NCBI GenBank assembly: GCA_937927335.1
Contig: CALBDU010000083.1
Coordinates: 206,692-270,691, forward strand
Length of the DNA: 64,000 nucleotides
Reading direction: 5' to 3'
From: an uncultured Clostridium sp.
GTDB taxonomy: Bacteria; Bacillota; Clostridia; Clostridiales; Clostridiaceae
Part shown: positions 50,314 through 59,265 of the stretch, in pieces
Position numbering within the stretch: the stretch's first letter is position 1
Layout: the number at the start of each line of letters is the position of its first letter
The notes under the pieces: model-generated
Seen by the model: only the letters and a program-made list of their open reading frames with translations
Databases searched by the model: none
Told to the model about the DNA's origin: nothing
Position numbers and translations under genes: made by a program

Positions 50314-51654
50314 ATGATTTTGATTTTTGCATTTGGAATTACCTTTGTACTGCTGATCTTAAGTGTTTATAAAGGGGTGTTTTTAGGATATGCATTGATG
50401 GCTGGGCTTTTAATTTTTTCATTGATAGCCTTAAAAAAGGGCTGCAGGCCTTTTGAACTGTTGAAAATTATTATGAGGGGAGGCAGAAAATCCTTCATTG
50501 TAATACAGATATTTGTGCTTATTGGTGCGGTTATTGCCATATGGATGGCTTCAGGCACCGTGCCTGCCATTGTTTATTATGGAGTTAAATCTCTAAAGCC
50601 TGATACCTTTATTCTCTCAGCCTTCTTAATAAGCGCCGTTATTTCATCACTGATGGGTACTTCAGTGGGTACCTCAGGTACAGTGGGAGTTGCTCTCATA
50701 CTAATTGCCAAAAGCGGAGGTGTAAGCATACCTGCAGCTGCTGGAGCAATTATTGCCGGAGCATATTTTGGAGACAGATGTTCACCTATGTCCTCCAGCG
50801 CAAACCTGGTAGCATTTGTTACTAAAACGGAAATATATGAAAATGTGAAAAACATGTTCAGGTCCTGCGTGGTGCCTTTAGTTATATCAGCAGCTTTTTA
50901 TTTTGCAGTATCGGAAGTATATCCCCTTAAGGCTGATGGAGGCTATATATCCTCTGAAATTCTCAATACCTTTAATGTGAATCCGGTTGTATTGATACCG
51001 GTTGCAATAATAATTATTTTTTCCATTTTCAAGATAAATGTAAAATATTCAATAATCTGCAGCATAATTGCCGCGGCTGCCATAGGAATATTTATGCAGA
51101 ACCTGACAGCTGCAAAGTGTCTGAATTATATAATTTACGGCTATTCCATGGATAAAAATCTTCCCTTGTATTCTATTATAAAGGGCGGAGGCATGCTTTC
51201 CATGGTGAATACCTCCATTGTATTATTTATTGCTTCTGCTCTGGCAGGTGTAATAGAAGAGACGAAAATGCTGGAGCACGTTGAAGATATTACCGTTAAG
51301 GCACAGTCCAGGTTTGAAATTTTCAGGAATGTGCTCATAACCAGCATATTTACCTCAGCTATAGGCTGCTGCCAGGCCTTTACAATAATACTAACCAATG
51401 TGCTCAATGAAAAGGCCTATGAAAGGATTGGCATTGATAAAAATACAAGGGCCCTGGATCTTGAAAATACCAGTGTGCTGGTATCCGCCTTAATTCCCTG
51501 GAATCTTTCCCTGGTGCTCCCAATGGCGGTGCTTGGAGCTGATTACTCCTGCCTGCCCTACCTCATGTACATCTATATACTGCCCCTTTGGTATCTTGCA
51601 TATTATTTTATTAAATATAGAACCTCCTATGTAAGGGAATTAAGCAGTCCATAA
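50314..51654 (+). CDS. NhaC-family Na+/H+ antiporter
   Basis: A 446-residue protein with about 11 membrane helices. NhaC-type signatures include SLMGTSVGTSGTVGVALI and GAIIAGAYFGDRCSPMSSSANLVA. NhaC proteins exchange sodium for protons; some relatives carry malate/lactate, so substrate is not certain. The ATG at 50314 follows AAGGTGG by 8 bases; the GTG at 50302 is inside that region. The divergent LysR gene probably controls it. A terminator follows. Confidence 0.87.
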   Translation: MILIFAFGITFVLLILSVYKGVFLGYALMAGLLIFSLIALKKGCRPFELLKIIMRGGRKSFIVIQIFVLIGAVIAIWMASGTVPAIVYYGVKSLKPDTFILSAFLISAVISSLMGTSVGTSGTVGVALILIAKSGGVSIPAAAGAIIAGAYFGDRCSPMSSSANLVAFVTKTEIYENVKNMFRSCVVPLVISAAFYFAVSEVYPLKADGGYISSEILNTFNVNPVVLIPVAIIIIFSIFKINVKYSIICSIIAAAAIGIFMQNLTAAKCLNYIIYGYSMDKNLPLYSIIKGGGMLSMVNTSIVLFIASALAGVIEETKMLEHVEDITVKAQSRFEIFRNVLITSIFTSAIGCCQAFTIILTNVLNEKAYERIGIDKNTRALDLENTSVLVSALIPWNLSLVLPMAVLGADYSCLPYLMYIYILPLWYLAYYFIKYRTSYVRELSSP

Positions 51655-51676
51655 ATTATGTTTATCCACAGCCTGG

Positions 51677-51703
51677 GCACGTCCTTGACGTGCTGATTTT
51701 TTT
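51677..51703 (+). terminator. Intrinsic terminator
   Basis: GCACGTC (51677-51683) pairs with GACGTGC (51687-51693) around CTT, then TGA and seven T residues. Confidence 0.85.
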
Positions 51704-51742
51704 GCTGCATAATTTTTATATACTATATTTGGGGGTGAAGCT

Positions 51743-52141
51743 ATGGAATACAGCTTAAGGACAAAAAAATCCCAGGAATTTATAAATATAACGGAGTTGG
51801 CTCTGGATACTATTAGCAAACAGAATATTACTAACGGCGCTGTAGTGATTTTTGTACCTCATACCACAGCAGGAGTTACCATAAATGAAAATGCGGATCC
51901 GGATGTAACAGCAGATATAATTATGGGTCTTAACAAGGCATTCCCTGAAAAAAACGGGTACCTTCACATGGAGGGCAATTCCCATGCCCATATCAAGGCT
52001 TCATTAATGGGAGCATCCTGCTATGTGATAGTGGAAAATGGAAGGCTCAGCCTTGGAACCTGGCAGGGCATATATTTCTGTGAATTTGACGGACCCAGGA
52101 ACAGGAAGGTATATATAAATGGAATTGCTGGACATATATAA
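51743..52141 (+). CDS. yjbQ: YjbQ-family protein (UPF0047)
   Basis: A 132-residue protein of the YjbQ family, sometimes annotated as a secondary thiamine-phosphate synthase. Conserved stretches are VPHTTAGVTINENADPDV, EGNSHAHIKASLMG and GTWQGIYFCEFDGPR, which hold the putative metal and active-site residues. Its physiological role is uncertain. It is the first gene of a three-gene overlapping operon and shares its last 23 bases with the Nudix gene. GGGGGTG precedes the ATG. Confidence 0.88.
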   Translation: MEYSLRTKKSQEFINITELALDTISKQNITNGAVVIFVPHTTAGVTINENADPDVTADIIMGLNKAFPEKNGYLHMEGNSHAHIKASLMGASCYVIVENGRLSLGTWQGIYFCEFDGPRNRKVYINGIAGHI

Positions 52142-52640
52142 CGAAGACAGACAGAGAACTGGAAGGACCATCAGAAGGGGTCTGCCTGTAAAGAACGGAG
52201 ATTTTATACTGGTGGTTCATGTTTGGATTATCAATGATGAAGGTAAATATCTCATACAAAAAAGGCAGCCCTGGAAAAAGATATATCCTGATATGTGGGA
52301 CTGTGCCGTGGCAGGTGCGGCGGCCCTGGGGGATGACAGCTCATCAGCTGCAAAGCGTGAGGCAAAGGAGGAGCTGGACATAGAGCTTGCTATAGAGAAT
52401 GGCAGGGTGCTGTTTACAGATAAGTTTTCCTTTGGCTTTGACGATATCTGGCTGGTAAAGCAAAACATAGATATTGAAGCCATAACTTTGCAGCAGGAGG
52501 AAGTAGCTGACGTTAAATGGGCTACCGAGGAGGAAATCAGAGCAATGGCAAAGCAGGGGGAGTTCATTCAATACTACTATATAAATAAGCTGTTTTGCAT
52601 GATAAATTCTGAAATTGATAAAACGGGAGTAAAGATATGA
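52119..52640 (+). CDS. Nudix hydrolase
   Basis: A 173-residue Nudix-superfamily enzyme. The Nudix box runs from Gly in GAAALGDD to REAKEELDI: the metal-binding REx2EE core is present. The first Glu of the consensus is Asp and the late Gly is Asp. The layout, with a 30-residue lead-in (DIYNEDRQRTGRTIRRG), resembles the isopentenyl-diphosphate isomerase-like branch, but the substrate cannot be stated. It overlaps yjbQ by 23 bases and the thioesterase by 4. Confidence 0.87.
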   Translation: MELLDIYNEDRQRTGRTIRRGLPVKNGDFILVVHVWIINDEGKYLIQKRQPWKKIYPDMWDCAVAGAAALGDDSSSAAKREAKEELDIELAIENGRVLFTDKFSFGFDDIWLVKQNIDIEAITLQQEEVADVKWATEEEIRAMAKQGEFIQYYYINKLFCMINSEIDKTGVKI

Positions 52641-53071
52641 GTTATTTAAATGAAATGCTGAAGGAGCTTGGAAAAGAGGAGCTGATTCCATTAACCAGGA
52701 ATGTGGTATCAAATTGCTTTGAAGCAATGAAACCCAGGCTGGTTGATTACAGCCAGGGAGAAAGCATAAAAATAAAGTTTCCGGTGCAGGATATTTACCT
52801 TAATCCTGCCGGTGCCATGCAGGGAGGCTTTATAGCCGCTGCCTTTGACAATGCCTTTGGACTACTGTGCTTTTTGGTTTCGGACAAACATGCTCTTTCA
52901 CTGGATCTCAGCACAAATTTTCTTAAGCCCATTTTAAATAAGGAGGAGCTTATAGTAGCTGTATACCTTAAGCATAAAGGCAATACCCTTATAAACATGT
53001 GGGGTGAGGCTTTTAACAAGCAGGGACAGCTGGCTGCCACCGCAGTTACAAATATGATATTCTTAAAATAA
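52637..53071 (+). CDS. PaaI-type hotdog thioesterase
   Basis: A 144-residue hotdog-fold protein with the PaaI signature NPAGAMQGGFIAAAFDNAFG and a central strand pair (LSLDLSTNFLKPI). It probably hydrolyses an acyl-CoA. It overlaps the Nudix gene by ATGA, so translation is coupled. A GC-rich hairpin follows the stop codon. Confidence 0.85.
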   Translation: MSYLNEMLKELGKEELIPLTRNVVSNCFEAMKPRLVDYSQGESIKIKFPVQDIYLNPAGAMQGGFIAAAFDNAFGLLCFLVSDKHALSLDLSTNFLKPILNKEELIVAVYLKHKGNTLINMWGEAFNKQGQLAATAVTNMIFLK

Positions 53072-53072
53072 C

Positions 53073-53099
53073 AATCCCCGGGCAAAATACCCGGGGATT
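53073..53099. terminator. Bidirectional terminator
   Basis: AATCCCCGGG (53073-53082) pairs perfectly with CCCGGGGATT (53090-53099) around seven bases, between two convergent genes. T-runs are short on both sides. Confidence 0.7.
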
Positions 53100-53103
53100 T
53101 GTA

Positions 53104-54291
53104 CTATCCTAAAAATTCTTTAGCAAGTTTTGTCCAAGCGTCTAGTGATCTTTCTATTTTTGAATAGGAGGTGCAGTATGCAAGTCTGAAATATCCAGGG
53201 CAGCCAAAGGCTGAACCAGGAACTATCAGCAGGTTGTACTTCTTTGCAGCCGCAGCAAAGGCGTTGTCATCTGGTATCAAAGCCTTAACAAACAGGTAGA
53301 AGGCACCTTCAGGCTTGGCACATTCAAAGCCAAGGCTTGCCAGATGTCCGTATAAAAGATCCCTGTTCTTTTTATATACGCTTACATCTACTTCTGAATC
53401 CAGGCATCTTGCGATGACTCTTTGGAAAAGGGAAGGGGCATTTACATAGCCTATGGATCTTATAGCAATATTTAGTCCCTGAATTACATCATCAAAATCC
53501 TCCATTTCATTGGAGATGGCAATGTAGCCTATTCTTTCACCAGGTAATGAAAGGGACTTGCTGTAGGAATATCCTATAAAGGCGTTTTTATAATATTTAA
53601 GCATATATGGAACCTTTATATCATCATAGACAATTTCTCTATAAGGCTCGTCTGATACTATGAAGATGCAGGTATTTAATTCTTTTGATTTCCTGGTTAA
53701 AAGCTCTGCCAGACCCTTAATTACATCTTCCTTGTAAACAACACCTGTAGGATTATTAGGGTTGTTTATTATAACAGCCTTTGTTTTTGGAGTTATGGCA
53801 GCTTCTAATGCAGCCAGGTCCGGTTCAAAGGTTCCCAGGTGAGTAGGTACGGCAACAAGCTTTCCGCCATTGTCAGAAACATAATTTCGATATTCTCCGA
53901 AATATGGAGCAAAGGTAATAACCTCATCATCAGGGTTTAATATTGTTCTAAAAATAACGCTTAAACCGCCGGCAGCACCAACAGTCATGGCTATGTTCCT
54001 GTAGGAAAGGTCCAAACCGTGTTTTTTATTTATGTCCTTAGCTATTGCTTCTCTAACATCCTCAAAACCTGAGTTGTTCATATAGCCATGTACAAGGTTA
54101 GGGCTTTCTTCATTTAGAATGTCGATAATTGCCTTTTTAATGCTTTCCGGCGGTTCTACATTAGGATTACCGATACTGAAATCATAAACGTTGTCTGCGC
54201 CGTATATGTCAGAAAGTCTTTTTCCTTCTTCAAACATGGCTCTGATTACGGAATTTCCACCTACGGCTTTTTTCATTTTTTCTGATATCAT
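53104..54291 (-). CDS. Class I PLP-dependent aminotransferase
   Basis: A 395-residue fold-type I aminotransferase of the aspartate/aromatic group. NNPNNPTGVVYKED, IVSDEPYREIVYD, the PLP-lysine segment GYSYSKSLSLPGERIGY and the C-terminal FRLAYCTS are visible. The substrate is not determined. The ATG at 54291 follows GGAGGGG; the frame extends to a TTG at 54309 inside that site. It lies just downstream of the molybdenum hydroxylase genes, 38 bases beyond the Mo subunit on the same strand, and may belong to that transcript. Confidence 0.88.
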   Translation of the reverse strand: MISEKMKKAVGGNSVIRAMFEEGKRLSDIYGADNVYDFSIGNPNVEPPESIKKAIIDILNEESPNLVHGYMNNSGFEDVREAIAKDINKKHGLDLSYRNIAMTVGAAGGLSVIFRTILNPDDEVITFAPYFGEYRNYVSDNGGKLVAVPTHLGTFEPDLAALEAAITPKTKAVIINNPNNPTGVVYKEDVIKGLAELLTRKSKELNTCIFIVSDEPYREIVYDDIKVPYMLKYYKNAFIGYSYSKSLSLPGERIGYIAISNEMEDFDDVIQGLNIAIRSIGYVNAPSLFQRVIARCLDSEVDVSVYKKNRDLLYGHLASLGFECAKPEGAFYLFVKALIPDDNAFAAAAKKYNLLIVPGSAFGCPGYFRLAYCTSYSKIERSLDAWTKLAKEFLG

Positions 54292-54347
54292 AGAATAAAT
54301 CCCCTCCAAAAATTTAATAATGAAATATATCTAAGTACATTATATCA

Positions 54348-56618
54348 TTATTTTCTCATTTTGATAAATAATTTTTCAGGGGTTATAGGCAGTTTCGTTA
54401 CCCAAACACCAGTAGCATTGTATACAGCATGAGCTATTGCAGGAGAAGGGGTATTCACCACAACCTCTCCAACGGATTTTGCTCCGAAGGGACCTGTAGG
54501 CTCATAGCTTTCCTCAAATACAACTTGAATGTTCTTAACATCATTTCTTGCAGGAATCTTGTATTGCATGAAGGAATTTGTCTGCATGCGTCCCTTATAG
54601 TCATATCTCACATCCTCATACATGGCCATACCTATGCCCTGTACTATGCCGCCCTCTACCTGGATTCGTGCCAGGTTAGGATTTATCACGGTTCCGCAGT
54701 CAGTTACTGCAATAAACTGCAACAGCTCAAATTTTCCGGTTTCAAGGTCTGCTTCCACCTCAGCAAAGCCTGCAATAAAAGGAGGCGGGGATACCTTGCT
54801 TCCGTAGGTGGCAAAGCCGGAAAGCTGCTTCTTATAATCACCAAGCACCATCAGCTCAGCAATTTTACTTACGGATATGTGACCTTCCTTATTAACTGCC
54901 TTGACGCTGTCCCCGGTAAACTCAACGTTTTCCACAGGAATTCCCAGCATCTGTGCACCGCTTTCCATAATTTTTTCCTTTAGCTCCTCAGCTGCCATAA
55001 TCACTGCCATCCCTGTTACATAGGTGGTGCTGGAGGCATAGGACCCTGGATCATATGGAGATACGTCCGTATCAGCTGCTATTACATTAAATTTATCCAT
55101 AGAGGTGTTCAAGATTTCTGCTGCCATCTGGGTAAGGATTGTATCGCTGCCTGTGCCCATATCTGTGGAGCCTATGAGCAGGGTGTAATTTCCATCATCA
55201 TTAAGTCTTACCTCTGCTGATGCAGTGTCAATACCGGCAATGCCAGAGCCCTGCATGGTAACTGCCATGCCTACAGCTCTGACCTTGCCGTTGCCCATAT
55301 CCATTCTTGGGTATTTTTCATCCCAGCCAATAAGCTTCTTTCCTGTTTCAATACATTTGTGAAGAGTGGAGCTGCCAATCATGTGCTCATAATGGTAAAG
55401 GGAATTTTCTCCCTCCTTAATTAAGTTTTTAAGCCTTAATTCACTTGGGTCCATATTGAGCTTTTCCGCCAGTTTGTTAATGGTGCTTTCCACAGCAAAG
55501 GTTCCCTGGGTGGCACCATAGCCCCTTAAGGCTCCTGCAGGCATTTTATTGGTATAAACCACATCTCCCATAAACCTTACAGCTTTGGTTTTATTATATA
55601 AGGGAAGGGTCTTGTCTCCCACCAGTGAAAATACTGTGGAGGCATGCTCGCCGTAAGCTCCTGTGTCAGATAAACCTTGTATATCTATGGCTCTTATAAA
55701 GCCTTCCTTGTCCGCTCCCATTTTTACAGTAACCCTCATGGAGTGTCTGCTGGTGGAGCAGCTCATGGTTTCCTTCCTTTCATAGACAATAACTGCAGGC
55801 TTTCCTGTTTTCAAGGTTACTATGGCAGGAAAAATTTCCGTGCAGGCTGTCTGCTTTGCTCCAAAACCGCCGCCGATTCTTGGCTTTATTACTCTTATTC
55901 TGGAGGCAGGTATTTTTAAGGCTCTTGAAAGCAGCCTTCTAACATGAAAGGGAATCTGGGTGGAGGCTGTAACCACCAGCCTTCCCATATGGTCCAGTGA
56001 AGTAAAGGAGCGATGGGTTTCCATCATGGCCTGGGCCTGAGCCTGGGTGTAGTAGGTTTCTTCCACTAAAACCTCACATTTCTCAAGCTCTTCCATAACA
56101 TTGCCCATTTCAGTATATTGTCTGGATACAATATTTTTATCCTTAAGCATGCCTATGTCAAAGTTGCAGTGCACATCCTCAGGATGTATTACAGACCCTT
56201 CAGCTGCTTTTTCAAAGTCCAGCACCGGCTCTAAAACCTTGTACTGAACCTTTATGAGCTTCAAGGCCTTTAGGGCTGTTTTTTCATCTACCGCAGCCAC
56301 AATTGCCACTTCATCCCCAACATATCTTGCAATTTTGTCCAATATGAGCCTGTCGTAGGGAGAAGGCTCCGGATAGGATTGACCGGCTAATGTAAACCTT
56401 GCATCAGGAACGTCCTTATAGGTTAAAACACATTCAACCCCCTCCAGCTGCTGTGCCCTGGTAACATCTATGGAAATTATTTCAGCAAAAGCGTGGGGGC
56501 TCCTCAGAATCTTTACTATGAGGGCATCCTTTAAGGCAAGGTCCTCTGTATAAACAGGTTTTCCCGTGGCAATGGCCATGCCGTCAATTTTAGGTATTGG
56601 TTTGCCTACTACTTTCAT
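54348..56618 (-). CDS. xdhA: Molybdenum-binding subunit of a xanthine dehydrogenase-family hydroxylase
   Basis: A 756-residue catalytic subunit. Mo-pterin motifs include GGGFGAKQ, GALRGYGATQGTFAVES and GSTDMGTGSDT. The active-site Glu is in GPFGAKSVGEVVVN near the C-terminus. These enzymes hydroxylate purines or other N-heterocycles with water as the oxygen source. The accessory genes yqeB, mocA and yqeC suggest a selenium-dependent Mo enzyme with a labile Se ligand, such as a xanthine or purine hydroxylase. The symbol is provisional, since the substrate is not proven. It begins immediately after the iron-sulfur subunit. Confidence 0.88.
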   Translation of the reverse strand: MKVVGKPIPKIDGMAIATGKPVYTEDLALKDALIVKILRSPHAFAEIISIDVTRAQQLEGVECVLTYKDVPDARFTLAGQSYPEPSPYDRLILDKIARYVGDEVAIVAAVDEKTALKALKLIKVQYKVLEPVLDFEKAAEGSVIHPEDVHCNFDIGMLKDKNIVSRQYTEMGNVMEELEKCEVLVEETYYTQAQAQAMMETHRSFTSLDHMGRLVVTASTQIPFHVRRLLSRALKIPASRIRVIKPRIGGGFGAKQTACTEIFPAIVTLKTGKPAVIVYERKETMSCSTSRHSMRVTVKMGADKEGFIRAIDIQGLSDTGAYGEHASTVFSLVGDKTLPLYNKTKAVRFMGDVVYTNKMPAGALRGYGATQGTFAVESTINKLAEKLNMDPSELRLKNLIKEGENSLYHYEHMIGSSTLHKCIETGKKLIGWDEKYPRMDMGNGKVRAVGMAVTMQGSGIAGIDTASAEVRLNDDGNYTLLIGSTDMGTGSDTILTQMAAEILNTSMDKFNVIAADTDVSPYDPGSYASSTTYVTGMAVIMAAEELKEKIMESGAQMLGIPVENVEFTGDSVKAVNKEGHISVSKIAELMVLGDYKKQLSGFATYGSKVSPPPFIAGFAEVEADLETGKFELLQFIAVTDCGTVINPNLARIQVEGGIVQGIGMAMYEDVRYDYKGRMQTNSFMQYKIPARNDVKNIQVVFEESYEPTGPFGAKSVGEVVVNTPSPAIAHAVYNATGVWVTKLPITPEKLFIKMRK

Positions 56619-57068
56619 TTATTTCACCCCCAAATATTTTTTCACTGCCCTTAGCTGTCCCATGTAGCCTGTACATCTGCATAGGTTTCCTGCAAGATAA
56701 TGTATTATTTCTTCCTCGGAAGGGTTTGTAAGTTCGTTTTTCATAGCAAGCACAGTCATGATAAAGCCTGGGCTGCAGAAGCCGCATTGTTCTGATCCTT
56801 CTGCCACCAGGATATTTGCAAATTTTTCTGCTTCACTCTGTACCCCTTCAATAGTAGTTATACTTTTGCCCTGAGCCTTCACTGAAAGCAGGGAACAGGA
56901 TAAAATCGGCTTATTATCTATCCAAACTGTACAAAGTCCGCAGCAGGAGGTGTCGCAGCCTTTTCTTATACTGAGCATCCCTTTTTTTCTAAGGGTTTCA
57001 GATAAGAATTCTCCTGGGTCTATTTCAATATTGGATTTTTTTCCGTTTATCAATAACTCTATCTGCAT
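56619..57068 (-). CDS. xdhC: [2Fe-2S] subunit of the molybdenum hydroxylase
   Basis: A 149-residue protein with two [2Fe-2S] clusters. The plant-type N-terminal cluster uses Cys38, Cys43, Cys46 and Cys58 (GCDTSCCGLCTV). The C-terminal helical cluster uses CGFCSPG and CRCTGY. An extra Cys replaces the usual Gly before Cys43. It passes electrons from the Mo site to FAD. It overlaps the FAD subunit gene by 10 bases and is followed directly by the Mo subunit. Confidence 0.92.
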   Translation of the reverse strand: MQIELLINGKKSNIEIDPGEFLSETLRKKGMLSIRKGCDTSCCGLCTVWIDNKPILSCSLLSVKAQGKSITTIEGVQSEAEKFANILVAEGSEQCGFCSPGFIMTVLAMKNELTNPSEEEIIHYLAGNLCRCTGYMGQLRAVKKYLGVK

Positions 57069-57856
57069 TCCAATACCTCCTTTAAGGCTCTTTTAACAAG
57101 TACACTGCAAAGAGCCTTCCTGTATTCACCGCTTGCCCTCATGTTGGAGCCATAAATAAGCTCCTCAGCAGCCAGCTCTGAGGCTTTGTCAAAGCTTTCC
57201 TGGCTTATTTTATTTTCATTGAGATATTTTGAAGCGTTAAGGGCTTTTTTTGCACCCATAGGCCTGGCACCCAGCACTACTGTAAATTCATTATCAAAAA
57301 GTGATACTGCTGCATTAAGTAAGGAAAAGTCGCTTTTGGCATTTCTGAAGTTAACGTATACTGCCTTCCTGGAGTCCTTCTTTATAAATATTCTAGTTAA
57401 TATATCCTTTTCATAAGGCTTGTCTAAAAAATCCTGAAGGGACATTCTTCCACCCTTGTATAGTTCAACCTGGCAGTCTAGGCATAGAAGAGCAGGCAGC
57501 AGGTCTGAAAAGCCATATTTGGAATAAACCGAGGCTCCAACAGTTACAATGCTTCTGAACTGAACACCTATAATATCCTCAATGGATTTTGGTATAATGC
57601 CGTTGAAGTTTTTCCTAAGGGCAGGGCTTGTTTCCAGATCCCTGAAGGTGGTATAAGCTCCTATTTCGATACATTCATTATCTTCCTTTATATAGTTCAG
57701 CTTTAGCCTGGACAATTCTATTGCAGTTCCAATGGCTTTGGAGCCCATCCTAAGAAAACAGCAGCCTCCAAGTAAGGTGTTGGCTTTTTTTTCCGTTAGT
57801 ATCCTGTAGGCTTCGTCTAAGGTTTCCGGTTGTACTAAATTATTTACAGTAAACAT
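57059..57856 (-). CDS. xdhB: FAD-binding subunit of the molybdenum hydroxylase
   Basis: A 265-residue FAD_binding_5-type protein. The FAD loop reads NTLLGGCCFLRM, and the second FAD region VQFRSIVTVGASVYSKYGFSDLLPALLCLD. The usual GGTDL-type sequence is altered to GGCCFL. It accepts electrons from the iron-sulfur subunit. It is the first of the three structural genes and starts one base after yqeB ends. Confidence 0.87.
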   Translation of the reverse strand: MFTVNNLVQPETLDEAYRILTEKKANTLLGGCCFLRMGSKAIGTAIELSRLKLNYIKEDNECIEIGAYTTFRDLETSPALRKNFNGIIPKSIEDIIGVQFRSIVTVGASVYSKYGFSDLLPALLCLDCQVELYKGGRMSLQDFLDKPYEKDILTRIFIKKDSRKAVYVNFRNAKSDFSLLNAAVSLFDNEFTVVLGARPMGAKKALNASKYLNENKISQESFDKASELAAEELIYGSNMRASGEYRKALCSVLVKRALKEVLECR

Positions 57857-57857
57857 G

Positions 57858-58676
57858 CTATTCCTCCTTTTGAGTTTCTTTATTTATCATATATAAAACA
57901 GCCTCAAGTACACCTCCGGCAATATTTCTTGCCTTTTCAGAGATTGTACGGTAATTGTCAGGTTCATCTATTCTGGGGTCAATATCCAGCAGCTTTATTC
58001 CTTTGGAAACTCTGCATCTGCTTCGGATAATGCCCCGGAGGATTCCATCTATGGGAGCCACTATCTGCTCTGAAGAAACCATCGCAAGCAGCTCGCCTCT
58101 GTATACCAGGTTTCCTATTTCCCGCATATTTTCAATTATGCCGTCGCTTGGACTATACACTACTCTTTCACTGGTATAGCCCAGGATATTTCCTGGAATC
58201 CCTGTGTTTTCTGCTGCGCAGCCGTTAAATATAAGTCTTCCAAGATTATGTCCGCGTTTTGTTTCTATAACTATATGAACATCCTTGCCAGCTGTAAAAC
58301 CAGGTCCAAGACCTATGGTTATGGGTGCCATATTTTTGCTTGTACCCAGGTTTTTCTTTGCCAAAATGGCATCCACTACTGCAAGAGGCTTAATAACAGG
58401 TATAATATTACAGTATGGATCCACCAGCACTGGTACAAGCCCTTCATTAAAGCAGGAGGCTATTTCATCCATATTATTAACCTTTACCGCTTTAATATCC
58501 TCCACTATCCAGCTTCCTTCATATACAGCCTCACTAAAGGCTGCTTTCCGTCTTATAGCTGCAGGAGCTTCAGTTTCCAGCACCAGTACCGAAAAACCGG
58601 ACCTGTGAAGTTTTTGGATGGTGCCTGAAGCTATGTCACCGCCTCCACGCACCACAATGATTTTATTACACTTCAT
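57858..58676 (-). CDS. yqeB: Selenium-dependent molybdenum hydroxylase accessory protein YqeB
   Basis: A 272-residue protein of the YqeB/EF2563 family: start KIIVVRGGGDIASGTIQKLH, then DPYCNIIPVIKPLAVVDAILAKKN, and GLGPGFTAGKDVHIVIET. The family marks genomes with Se-dependent Mo hydroxylases and is thought to help form the selenium-containing cofactor. The ATG at 58676 follows AAAAGG; the frame is open to 58703 inside mocA. It sits between mocA and the FAD subunit. Confidence 0.88.
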   Translation of the reverse strand: MKCNKIIVVRGGGDIASGTIQKLHRSGFSVLVLETEAPAAIRRKAAFSEAVYEGSWIVEDIKAVKVNNMDEIASCFNEGLVPVLVDPYCNIIPVIKPLAVVDAILAKKNLGTSKNMAPITIGLGPGFTAGKDVHIVIETKRGHNLGRLIFNGCAAENTGIPGNILGYTSERVVYSPSDGIIENMREIGNLVYRGELLAMVSSEQIVAPIDGILRGIIRSRCRVSKGIKLLDIDPRIDEPDNYRTISEKARNIAGGVLEAVLYMINKETQKEE

Positions 58677-58680
58677 AATA

Positions 58681-59265
58681 TTAATTTCCTTTTCGTTTAC
58701 CAATTAATTTTTCATAATCCTCCGGAGTATCAATATCCCAAAGAGCATATTCATTTGTTATTTCCACAAGAAGAACATCCTCAGGATAACTGTTCATCAG
58801 GGCTTTTCCACCCATATCTCCCTTAAGGGCCAGAAGCTCCTCCTTGAACTTTTTTGGAAATATCACAGGATTGCCTCTCTTTCCGTTATGGAGGGGAACT
58901 ATTATCTTGTTACTGTGGTTTTCAAAGCTCCGGATCAGCTTGTTTATGGTTTCACTGTCCAGCAGTGGCTGGTCACCAGTAAAAAACATATAGCCATCAC
59001 ATTGCCCAAGGCTATTGATACCAAGTCTTACAGACTGGCTTTGGCCCATTTCAGCACACATATTATAAACATATTTTATATTTTTATCCTTTGCAATTTC
59101 TGCAATTTCCTTGTAGCAGGTTACTACAACTAAATTCTCAAAGCCTTGTTCCAGCACAAGATTGAAAATATGCAGAATTAAAGGTTTTCCGTTATACTGA
59201 AGCAGCAGCTTGTTTTTACCCATGCGCCTTGCTGCTCCTGAAGCCATTATAACAGCACCTATCAT
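58681..59265 (-). CDS. mocA: Molybdenum cofactor cytidylyltransferase (MocA-like)
   Basis: A 194-residue nucleotidyltransferase: AVIMASGAARRMGKNKLLL with the nucleotide loop, and FFTGDQPLLDSETI with the metal-binding Asp. MocA makes the cytosine dinucleotide form of molybdopterin used by many xanthine-dehydrogenase-type enzymes. The ATG at 59265 is chosen: AAGG is 8 bases away, and ATGA overlaps the yqeC stop, so the two are coupled. The GTG at 59274 lacks a site. Confidence 0.88.
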   Translation of the reverse strand: MIGAVIMASGAARRMGKNKLLLQYNGKPLILHIFNLVLEQGFENLVVVTCYKEIAEIAKDKNIKYVYNMCAEMGQSQSVRLGINSLGQCDGYMFFTGDQPLLDSETINKLIRSFENHSNKIIVPLHNGKRGNPVIFPKKFKEELLALKGDMGGKALMNSYPEDVLLVEITNEYALWDIDTPEDYEKLIGKRKGN